Assembly: GCA_011754535.1 (NCBI GenBank)
Contig: JAAQVN010000001.1
Span: 2,790,001 to 2,854,000 of the forward strand
Origin: Enterobacter asburiae
Lineage (GTDB): Bacteria; Pseudomonadota; Gammaproteobacteria; Enterobacterales; Enterobacteriaceae
Length of the DNA stretch: 64,000 nt
Direction: 5' to 3'
Positions 1 to 6,796 of the stretch are shown here, piece after piece (within the stretch, counting starts at the first letter, position 1; every line of letters starts with the position of its first letter). Below the pieces are notes generated by a model. It saw only the letters and a program-made list of their open reading frames with translations, was not told the origin of the DNA and did no database searches. The position numbers were made by a program, and so were the translations under genes.

Positions 1-241
1 CAACAAACAATCCGCCACTTGGGGTGGTATGCGGTTCCCCGAAGACATCAAAGTTATCAATAAAGGTCTGGTAATGATTTCCCAGCGTCTTCCTGAGATT
101 GTCTGTCACTTCGCTATCATTAACGATGCGACTAACCGTATTGAGCTTAGTGTATTGCGATAATTCAAGCGCCGATGACGTTTCAACGACGCCTGCCAAT
201 AAAGCGGTGAACAAGACGACTGCCAAATATTTCTTGGTCAT
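1..241 (-). CDS. Exported protein of unknown function (3' end cut by window)
   Basis: The reading frame opens at ATG 241 and runs off the window at position 1, so about 80 residues are visible. The N-terminus (MTKKYLAVVLFTALLAG, ending near SSALE) is a classical Sec signal peptide, so the product is periplasmic. The visible mature part contains the stretch NFDVFGEPH. It is the third small exported protein in a row downstream of a VgrG with a toxin domain, only 3 bp after the previous gene, so a role as an immunity protein is possible but is inference from position. I do not recognise the family. Confidence 0.6.
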   Translation of the reverse strand, partial: MTKKYLAVVLFTALLAGVVETSSALELSQYTKLNTVSRIVNDSEVTDNLRKTLGNHYQTFIDNFDVFGEPHTTPSGGLFV

Positions 242-244
242 AAA

Positions 245-877
245 TTACTCTGAACAGCCATTGTTGTAATTCATGCTTATTTTCAAAACGTTGCCGTCTT
301 TCATCTCAAACGAGAGCGCTTTTTTACCCAACTCGTAGGTAATCCACTGTTCCCCCGAATCATTGTCGACCTGACCGGTACCGTATGCGCTGTTCAGTTC
401 CTCTCTCGTTGAACCCACATGGATACCACGCGGCGTTGCGAAGCCTTGGTCAGTCAGCGTAATTTGAGACACGATATAATCATCAACGCTTCTTTCCGCT
501 TTATCCCACCAGAGATTGGAACTGAATATTTCTAACCCAGCCCTTTGATGCTGGAAGAATTTATAGTTCATTCCGTCAAAAGGAACCTCACCGGTAAAAC
601 TGCCTTCCACTGGCATTTCAATTTTACAGGCAATATCAGGAGTCCATCTGTCGCCCAGGGCGATGGGCTGGTCTTTGACCTTCACGGAAAAATCCTGTTT
701 TGTCAGAACGGGCGGCATAGCCTCTGCCAAAACCACATTGCTACTCAGACAACTTAACATCAGGGAAAAACAAAGAAATATGGGCGTGTGTTTTTTCACG
801 TTAAACGTCACTGACTTGATGTAAATTACGCTCTTCACGGATGCTGCAAACCGGCAGCGAAATACCCGTGCCGGCAT
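245..877 (-). CDS. Exported protein, candidate T6SS immunity factor
   Basis: Unrecognised protein of up to 210 residues. A hydrophobic signal segment (KKHTPIFLCFSLMLSCLSS, then NVVLAEA) begins about 27 residues in, so the first ATG at 877 is probably too early. A GTG at 799 gives a normal signal peptide and a protein of about 184 residues; neither candidate has a strong ribosome-binding site. The mature part has cysteines near both ends, which fits a periplasmic protein. It lies 16 bp after the exported protein that directly follows the VgrG-metallopeptidase gene, so it may protect against that toxin. The family is unknown and the immunity role is inferred only from gene order and predicted location. 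Confidence 0.6.
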   Translation of the reverse strand: MPARVFRCRFAASVKSVIYIKSVTFNVKKHTPIFLCFSLMLSCLSSNVVLAEAMPPVLTKQDFSVKVKDQPIALGDRWTPDIACKIEMPVEGSFTGEVPFDGMNYKFFQHQRAGLEIFSSNLWWDKAERSVDDYIVSQITLTDQGFATPRGIHVGSTREELNSAYGTGQVDNDSGEQWITYELGKKALSFEMKDGNVLKISMNYNNGCSE

Positions 878-893
878 GAAAACACAACACTTA

Positions 894-1412
894 TTAACGA
901 TCGTAACGCGACATAACGACTCTATTTAGGCATTCCTGGTTCATCACCGGAAAACTAAATGCCCATGCAAGTCCTCTCTCATCAGTAACGGTTCGGTATC
1001 CAACAGATTGTCCTGCGGTATTCCCACGAGGAATGTTAGAAATTTTAACATCAGGGAAATGAGTTTTGACTTGTTCGAGCGTAATGCAAGGCTGTTCGAT
1101 TACAAACGAGACAAGTGAAACGCTATTATCTCCGTTTCCCCATAAACGAACATCTAAATCGCTGATACGCGTTCCATCAGATAATGTGAATGGAACTGAC
1201 GTATAACGGTCTTTCACTTCTGGATTTTTTTGGACCAGTGGTTGATGGAAAAGTTTACTGACATCCTCGGTCTGTTTTCCCCAGACTGTTTTGAGTTCTT
1301 TAACAATATGCCATAACGAATCTTGGTTCATGTTTGTTTGTCCTGCGTAAGAAAAAGTTGAAAATAGTGGGAGCAAAAAGAGGATGGTATTTTTTGTCAT
1401 TCTACTTACCAT
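894..1412 (-). CDS. Exported protein, likely immunity partner of the VgrG metallopeptidase
   Basis: The start overlaps the stop of the VgrG-metallopeptidase gene, so the two are translationally coupled. ATG 1412 has a GGGGG stretch 5 nt upstream; ATG 1400 is an alternative that gives a shorter signal peptide (MTKNTILFLLPLFSTFSYA). The mature protein is about 150 residues with two cysteines (in EQPCITLEQ and NQECLNR). Coupling of a toxin gene to a small periplasmic protein is the usual layout of T6SS effector/immunity pairs. VgrG2b of Pseudomonas aeruginosa, which carries a comparable HExxH domain, is known to act in the periplasm and to have a periplasmic immunity protein. I infer the same here. 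The sequence family itself is not one I recognise. Confidence 0.65.
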   Translation of the reverse strand: MVSRMTKNTILFLLPLFSTFSYAGQTNMNQDSLWHIVKELKTVWGKQTEDVSKLFHQPLVQKNPEVKDRYTSVPFTLSDGTRISDLDVRLWGNGDNSVSLVSFVIEQPCITLEQVKTHFPDVKISNIPRGNTAGQSVGYRTVTDERGLAWAFSFPVMNQECLNRVVMSRYDR

Positions 1413-3987
1413 AGAAACCCCCGTAATAATCGCTGTAATTGAGATCGGTACCCGAAGCTATTTCGCCTTTACCGTAGACTTTACCTATAGCTTTTGCAGC
1501 GTCAACCCGCGACAGCTCTCCACTTACCATTTTATCATAGGCTGCATTGTAAGCTTTGAGATTTTCCGGGCTTCCTGCTATATCAATATCAATACCGCCA
1601 TTCCCCAGAATTTCACGCTGTATTTTGATATTATTCAAGGTTGCACCACCTTCATCCATTAGCTGGCTGTTAATGAAGTTTTCTTTACTCGAATAATCTG
1701 CAGCAACAGGATATGTGGCATGTCCTGCTTCATGAGCTAAAGTTTGTACCGTCGTGGCCGTGTCTTCCATGTGTTCAGGATCCATAACGATCAATTTATT
1801 ATCCGCCTCAGCATAACTTCCCCCACCAGCCGCTCCTGGTTGAATCGCCCATCCCTTGTCTTTCAAATCTTTTAGCTGAGTTTGAAGGGTCGGTGACTTG
1901 TTGATTTGTTTAACAACATCATCATTGAAAGGCATAACGTCTGAGCTATTCGGATTATTTTTATAAACATAATTCCCTTTCAAAGGCGGGGCTGTTGTTG
2001 ACGCCGAAGCTGGAGCAGTTTTCGATTGGCCTGCTGCTGGAGCCGCAGCGGGGGCAGGACGACTGGCGCTCTCTTGCGGCGAAAACTTCGCCTGCACCGC
2101 CGCATCAATATCCCCTTTATGCCCTGACCCCGGCGCCGTTGTGCCCGGTTTGGTGCCAGAGGTATTCAGATGCAGCTTACCGCCCGTGGTGATATAACCA
2201 TCCCCTTCCACGAAGAAGTTAAACTCTTTGCCGATCAGGTTAATCTTGCCGTTAGCGTTCAGCTCAATAGCGCTCTCACCTGAGACCAGCCGCAGCTTCG
2301 TCCCGGAAGCAATAACATACTGCTCGACCGCCGCATCCAGCTTGCCTTTCCCCGTCAGGATCTCGGTTCCGCCTTTCACCGCCTGAGTTTGGTTCGCTTC
2401 CACACGATGCAGCTCATTTTTCTTCACATAATGGCTGCGCGCCCCGCCGACGCTGTGCGTTTCATCATTTTTAACGCTTGTGTCCATGTTGCGCTCGGCC
2501 TGGATCCACACCTGCTCTGCGCCCGCTTTATCCTCAAAGCGCAGGGCGTTGGCGTTGTCCACGGAGCCACCCTTAGAGCGGCTCATAAAACCCATCTGCG
2601 TCGCCGCAGCCGGCAGCGCCCACGGCGGCATGCTCGCGTCGTTATACACGCGCCCGGTAATAATCGGACGGTCCGGGTCGCCGTTGATAAAGTCCACCAC
2701 CACCTCGTCGCCGACGCGCGGGATCTGCACCCCGCCGTAGCCCTGACCTGCCCACGCGCTCGACACGCGCACCCAGCAGGAACTGGTGTCATCCCCCTTC
2801 GCCAGACGGTCCCAGTGGAACTTCACCTTCACCCGGCCGTATTTGTCCGTCCAGATACTCTCGCCCTTCGGCCCGACCACTTTCGCCGTCTGCGGACCGT
2901 AGGTGCGCGGCCACGCCGTGGATTGTGCCGGACGGTAGGCCACCGACGCAGGAATAACCGTGAAATCGGTGCGGTGAATGGTCTCCCCTTCGCCGCTGGC
3001 ATAGCGGTTCTCTTCGAGGTGGTAGCCCGCCGCCGTCACCAGATACTCCCCGTTGTCGCTGAAGAACGGCGCGTTGGTTAACGTGAAGGTGTGCCCCGGC
3101 GCAATCCCCGCCGCCGTCGCGGTGGCCTGAATCTGCTGGTGCTCAACCTGCCAGCGCTCCTGACGAATACGGGCATAGAACTCCCCGTGCCCTTTGTCGA
3201 CAAAGCGACCCGGCCAGTCGTACACGTCGATGCTCCCCGGCTTCGGCGACGCCGGGTTCTGCTGGGCCTGGAACAGCCACGCGTTCGGCTTGCGGAAGTC
3301 ATAGTCGTCGAGGCTGTAAATCCCCGGCGTCACGCTGTCCTCCAGCGCCCACTGGCTGATGCCCTCTTCGTCCGTACTGCCGCCGGACGGCGTCTGGTGG
3401 TAAGGAATGACCTCATAGCCGCTGAACGGCTGATGCTGCGTGGCGGCGTCGGTGAGCACCAGCGTGTGCTTGTCCGCCTCATGGCGGAAGTGATAGGCAA
3501 TCCCCTCCAGCTCCATCAGGCGACTGATGAAGTCCAGGCTCGACTCCTGATACTGCACGCAGTAGTCCCACACCCGGTAGCTGCCGGTGAGTTTATCCTC
3601 AACGTTAACCTGATGCTCACCGAGCAGGGTTTTCACAATCTGCGGCACCGTCTGGCCCTGGAAAATACGCAGGTTGCGGTCGCGCTTCATCGGCCACAGG
3701 TCAGGCTCCACCGTCAGCTGGTATACCGCATAGCGCGTGCCCGTCAGTTCAACGGCGCTGACCGCCACGCGGGTAATCTTGCCGTTAACGTAGCGGGACG
3801 TCAGCAGGCTCTGGGTCGGGATGGTCACCGTGACCGGCTGGCCCAGCAGCTTGCTGCGGTCGATGCGCGCGTCCGTGCCGAGCACGGTCAGCGTCAGCGC
3901 GAACGACTCGGACATCGCCTCGCGGCCCGTCAGTTTCCAGAACAGAAGCCCCTCCACCGGGAGCTGAACGGTAATTCGGTTGAGCAT
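1402..3987 (-). CDS. vgrG: VgrG spike with C-terminal zinc-metallopeptidase effector domain
   Basis: 861 residues. About the first 620 residues are a normal VgrG: gp27-like part from MLNRITVQLPV, OB-fold (GPKGESIWTDKYGRVKVKFHWD), then the gp5-type beta-helix. After a Pro/Ala-rich linker (around 650-680) there is an extra domain of roughly 180 residues with a zincin motif HEAGH at 752-756 and a downstream acidic pair in LMDEGG (Glu779), a plausible third zinc ligand. This is an 'evolved' VgrG that delivers its own toxin on the spike tip; VgrG2b of P. aeruginosa is the closest design I know. The next gene overlaps its stop and encodes an exported protein, the probable immunity factor. The first 1.4 kb is nearly identical to the other vgrG in this window. 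Target and substrate are not readable from sequence. Confidence 0.9.
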   Translation of the reverse strand: MLNRITVQLPVEGLLFWKLTGREAMSESFALTLTVLGTDARIDRSKLLGQPVTVTIPTQSLLTSRYVNGKITRVAVSAVELTGTRYAVYQLTVEPDLWPMKRDRNLRIFQGQTVPQIVKTLLGEHQVNVEDKLTGSYRVWDYCVQYQESSLDFISRLMELEGIAYHFRHEADKHTLVLTDAATQHQPFSGYEVIPYHQTPSGGSTDEEGISQWALEDSVTPGIYSLDDYDFRKPNAWLFQAQQNPASPKPGSIDVYDWPGRFVDKGHGEFYARIRQERWQVEHQQIQATATAAGIAPGHTFTLTNAPFFSDNGEYLVTAAGYHLEENRYASGEGETIHRTDFTVIPASVAYRPAQSTAWPRTYGPQTAKVVGPKGESIWTDKYGRVKVKFHWDRLAKGDDTSSCWVRVSSAWAGQGYGGVQIPRVGDEVVVDFINGDPDRPIITGRVYNDASMPPWALPAAATQMGFMSRSKGGSVDNANALRFEDKAGAEQVWIQAERNMDTSVKNDETHSVGGARSHYVKKNELHRVEANQTQAVKGGTEILTGKGKLDAAVEQYVIASGTKLRLVSGESAIELNANGKINLIGKEFNFFVEGDGYITTGGKLHLNTSGTKPGTTAPGSGHKGDIDAAVQAKFSPQESASRPAPAAAPAAGQSKTAPASASTTAPPLKGNYVYKNNPNSSDVMPFNDDVVKQINKSPTLQTQLKDLKDKGWAIQPGAAGGGSYAEADNKLIVMDPEHMEDTATTVQTLAHEAGHATYPVAADYSSKENFINSQLMDEGGATLNNIKIQREILGNGGIDIDIAGSPENLKAYNAAYDKMVSGELSRVDAAKAIGKVYGKGEIASGTDLNYSDYYGGFYGK

Positions 3988-4000
3988 AATCTTTATTCCA
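2587..4000 (-). repeat. Direct repeat copy A (vgrG 5' region)
   Basis: A 1414-bp stretch matching positions 7355-8768 with only scattered differences. It covers the first ~470 codons of vgrG and about 13 bp upstream of the start codon. Identity stops sharply upstream (…CCACTATGG here against …CCATATTGC in the other copy) and falls off after the codons for PAAATQMGF. This marks duplication or ongoing gene conversion between the two spike genes. Confidence 0.9.
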
Positions 4001-4105
4001 CTATGGACTAATCTCAGTGCCAGAAGTTAACTCATCTTCAATACGCTGGCGGCTATGCTGTTGATATGACAATGCGTAGCGGTAAGATATTCTTCCTGTG
4101 CAACA

Positions 4106-4136
4106 AAACAAAGCCACATTTTATGTGGCTTTGTTT
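4106..4136 (-). terminator. Perfect 14-bp hairpin, probable terminator upstream of vgrG
   Basis: Two perfect 14-nt arms (AAACAAAGCCACAT and its complement) around a 3-nt loop. On the minus strand the hairpin is followed by TGTTG after a T-rich arm end, so it can act as a rho-independent terminator for the 357-codon gene ending at 4164. It would separate the vgrG-metallopeptidase unit transcriptionally from the genes before it, implying a promoter in 3988-4105. I saw no convincing -35/-10 pair there. Confidence 0.6.
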
Positions 4137-4163
4137 GGAAGGCATTAAATTAATATTGTGAAG

Positions 4164-5237
4164 TCACAATTTTTCTATATGAAATGTAGAAAGAATGATT
4201 TCCATGCATCGTTTATTGGCTTCGTAAGAATAATTCCGATGATTACGATGAGGCCCAACCATCTCAACGTAACACCATAAACCATTAATTTTAAAAATAC
4301 GCATGTCGTAATAAGCCCTGATATTCTCAGCAGCACTGACTACCTCTCCCGTACAGCTATAAAGATCGCCTGTAAACGTGGGATTGATATCATTTGGGAT
4401 GCTGGCAATGTTCGATGTCGTAAGAGAGACCGCACTATCGTGGCGGTTAAAGCGCGCGGTTGCTTCATCGAAAATAGCCTGCGCAGAGGGATAATCAGCC
4501 TGACGGAAAAGACAGAAATTAATCACTCCATGGTTGACGTTACCTATTGTGTGTTCAATTACCAGACGATTATCATCCAGCGTACGCACCTGCCATGAAT
4601 CCGGAATTTTAAAACCACTGTCATTTTTGTTGCTCAGGCTGACTGTTTTCAACAGTTCTGAAAGCATCAAATTGCTGCGATGCATCAAATCCCAGTTGAT
4701 AGCAATCAGGAAAATAGTATCGGCAGTCGTATTGTAATCCTTAGAAGCACAAGTCGTTTTCAAAAGGAAGTAATTCCCACCCCCACTTACTGGGTTATAA
4801 TCCTTCTGCACCGTATACCGTGAAACGACCTCATCACCCGAGGGCATCGTTTTAATGGACAGGATATCCGCAAACTTCCCACTTCCTGAAGGATGCGTGA
4901 TTATCCTCTGGTTCAATATTTTCTCACCCATTAAATCGAGCTTGTTGATTAGCCAATCTGACGCATTCATCTCCCACTGGCAGTGTTCGTATGCCGCCCA
5001 GACTTCAATATAGGGGCCGGTGTCATCGGTGATATATCTGCCGATGTTCGTCAGTCCAACCTCCTGAAACGTGACTGGCTTTATTTCTGCTGGCTTAACA
5101 TTCTTTGGTAACAGCAGCCAGTAGTGAAGCATCTCTTTTTCTGCAGAGGTATAGAGACATTTCCAGAAATTTTCCCGAATCTCTTTTTCCTGGTCTTTCA
5201 TCTCAAGAGGAAAAAGATACGTTTTTTCAGTAACCAT
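4164..5237 (-). CDS. T6SS-cluster protein of unknown function, possibly two similar modules
   Basis: 357 residues, no signal peptide and no membrane segment. It appears to contain two comparable alpha/beta modules (about 40-200 and 205-357). Each has a surface of strands rich in aromatic residues (IEVWAAYEHCQW; VIEHTIGNVNHGVINFC) and ends in a helix followed by a short strand (ELLKTVSL; EIILSTFHI). That layout recalls DcrB/DUF1795-like Eag adaptor proteins, which load PAAR or VgrG-linked effectors, but I see no diagnostic motif. It lies between the PAAR effector/membrane-protein pair and the vgrG-metallopeptidase gene, so an adaptor for one of them is the simplest reading. ATG 5237 has GAGG 8 nt upstream. 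An effector or immunity role cannot be excluded. Confidence 0.6.
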   Translation of the reverse strand: MVTEKTYLFPLEMKDQEKEIRENFWKCLYTSAEKEMLHYWLLLPKNVKPAEIKPVTFQEVGLTNIGRYITDDTGPYIEVWAAYEHCQWEMNASDWLINKLDLMGEKILNQRIITHPSGSGKFADILSIKTMPSGDEVVSRYTVQKDYNPVSGGGNYFLLKTTCASKDYNTTADTIFLIAINWDLMHRSNLMLSELLKTVSLSNKNDSGFKIPDSWQVRTLDDNRLVIEHTIGNVNHGVINFCLFRQADYPSAQAIFDEATARFNRHDSAVSLTTSNIASIPNDINPTFTGDLYSCTGEVVSAAENIRAYYDMRIFKINGLWCYVEMVGPHRNHRNYSYEANKRCMEIILSTFHIEKL

Positions 5238-5259
5238 TATGCAACCTCACTCGTCACGC

Positions 5260-5709
5260 TTACTTAAGCCATAACCCTGAAAACATAAGGAAGCTTCCGA
5301 AGCTAATTAAGCTTTTAGCAAAGATAAGTAAGCCAGGCGCCACGGCACGTGTCATAGACGATAATTTTTCATAATTGTCCGCATTGTATCTTTTGTGCCC
5401 CCCCATAATCCCGGAAAATAGCGTACAGAGCAGCACTACGGTGACCTTTAATCCCCAGACGCACAGGAAAGACATAGAGAGAATGATAGAATACTGTTTG
5501 GCCGTTGCGACGGAAAACAATGACATTGACTGAGCAAGCCATTTCAACGTAAAGCCAATGACGACCGTAGCCACTAACACCAGAACGAACATCAACCCCG
5601 CCAGGAGCCACTGTTTTTTGTTAAATAAATCTTTTCCATTCCAGATTAGCACTAGTGTCCAAATCATAAAGAGAAGAAAGAAAAACCAATGCATCACAAC
5701 GTTCCCCAT
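5260..5709 (-). CDS. Four-helix inner-membrane protein, candidate immunity to the PAAR effector
   Basis: About 149 residues, almost entirely hydrophobic, with four likely transmembrane helices (WFFFLLFMIWTLVLIW; WLLAGLMFVLVLVATVV; a third from YSIILSMSFLCVWGL; a fourth from VAPGLLIFAKSLISF). ATG 5709 lies 10 bp after the stop of the PAAR gene; ATG 5694 is the alternative and has the better ribosome-binding site (GGGGA 8 nt upstream). Pairing of a membrane protein with a secreted PAAR protein suggests protection of the inner membrane, as seen for pore-forming T6SS toxins. The role is inferred from position and topology. Confidence 0.65.
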   Translation of the reverse strand: MGNVVMHWFFFLLFMIWTLVLIWNGKDLFNKKQWLLAGLMFVLVLVATVVIGFTLKWLAQSMSLFSVATAKQYSIILSMSFLCVWGLKVTVVLLCTLFSGIMGGHKRYNADNYEKLSSMTRAVAPGLLIFAKSLISFGSFLMFSGLWLK

Positions 5710-5718
5710 TTACACATT

Positions 5719-6774
5719 TTAATCTCCTATCAGGACTGTAACACAGCCCGTCTTAATCACACCATCGCCACTGCCCGCCGCTGGAGACGGCTTACTTTCA
5801 TCATCGTCATAAATCCAGTCAAGGATCGGTTTTAGCGCAAATTTGATACTGGCATCCCCTCCCAGACCGAGCGCCACTGCAAGCTCACCTGACACCTTAA
5901 GGTTAAATGAATAATCCGTGCTATCAATCCAGGTTCCCACGCCAGCAGAAGCGCCAGCGCTCCCTGCACTCCCTGAAAGTTTGCCATCGGCAACGACTAC
6001 GCCATAAAAATCGGCTTTAGCCGTCGCCTCTCCTTTGACCGCCGCAGCTTCTGCGCCAAGTTCAACATTAAAACCATAACGCCCTTTATTACCGCCGTAC
6101 ATTTCACTGACGGCCTTCGCTTCAGCGGTTGCCAGGTAAACATCCCCGCCAACGCCGCCATATTGCTCCCCTTCTTTTCCGATGCTTCCCGAGGCGCCAT
6201 ATTGTATCGCGGTGGCGTTGGCATTGAGGTTAATAGCCCCGTAATCGGCCCGGTCGGTCACTAACGTGCCGCTGGCATTCGCCACCCCTACTTTTGTACG
6301 CACCTCGCCTTTATATTTATCCTGGCTTTTTGTATTGCCGACCGTAATATCGGCAAGCGCGAATCCGGCTGATGCCGTATCGGGTTTTCCAAAGCCGGAT
6401 TTATCTTCCAGACTTGCATAGGCGCCGAGCACCCGGGCGTCGTAAACATCACCATGTATAGCACCATCTTTACCCGCATCCTTCGCCGCCGTCCCTCCCC
6501 AATATTGCGGAGGTGCGGGTTGAGTGGTTGCGACCGCAGGCGTCGCTGAGGTATTGCAAACCGTCTTGTCACCTTCCCTGGCGAGAGGTAAGCCGTTCAC
6601 AAATACCGTTGTTGAACCGCTGAGAATACTTCCCTGACCATGTTGAGAGCATGAAAGCGGATCGCCTTTTCGTGCCGCCGGAAAGCCGCCAATAATGACG
6701 TTGGGACTTCCGCTTTGAATTGAGCCAGTATGTGCGCTGGAATCAATGCGCGCTCTGGCGGCTGGTTTTCCCAT
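5719..6774 (-). CDS. PAAR-domain protein with long Gly/Ala-rich C-terminal domain, candidate effector
   Basis: 351 residues. Residues 1-72 form a PAAR spike-tip domain (MGKPAARARIDSSAHTG, GSPNVIIGGFPAARKGDP, GSTTVFVNGLPLAREGD). Residues 85-335 are a Gly/Ala/Val-rich domain without a recognisable enzyme motif, with repeats of strand-like segments (ADITVGNTKS; KVGVANASGTLV; GFNVELGAEAAAV). The last 13 residues (VIKTGCVTVLIGD) again look like a PAAR strand, as if the domain were inserted before the final PAAR repeat. PAAR proteins sharpen the VgrG tip and carry effector domains. The membrane protein encoded 10 bp downstream suggests a membrane-acting toxin, which is inference. The upstream vgrG (stop 6797) is its probable partner. 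Confidence 0.8.
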   Translation of the reverse strand: MGKPAARARIDSSAHTGSIQSGSPNVIIGGFPAARKGDPLSCSQHGQGSILSGSTTVFVNGLPLAREGDKTVCNTSATPAVATTQPAPPQYWGGTAAKDAGKDGAIHGDVYDARVLGAYASLEDKSGFGKPDTASAGFALADITVGNTKSQDKYKGEVRTKVGVANASGTLVTDRADYGAINLNANATAIQYGASGSIGKEGEQYGGVGGDVYLATAEAKAVSEMYGGNKGRYGFNVELGAEAAAVKGEATAKADFYGVVVADGKLSGSAGSAGASAGVGTWIDSTDYSFNLKVSGELAVALGLGGDASIKFALKPILDWIYDDDESKPSPAAGSGDGVIKTGCVTVLIGD

Positions 6775-6796
6775 AATAGCGTTCTCTGTACGCAGA

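Noticed and set aside
2389..4011. Open frames on the plus strand opposite vgrG
   Set aside because: The same shadows appear opposite the second vgrG, as expected from the repeat; they have no protein-like features.
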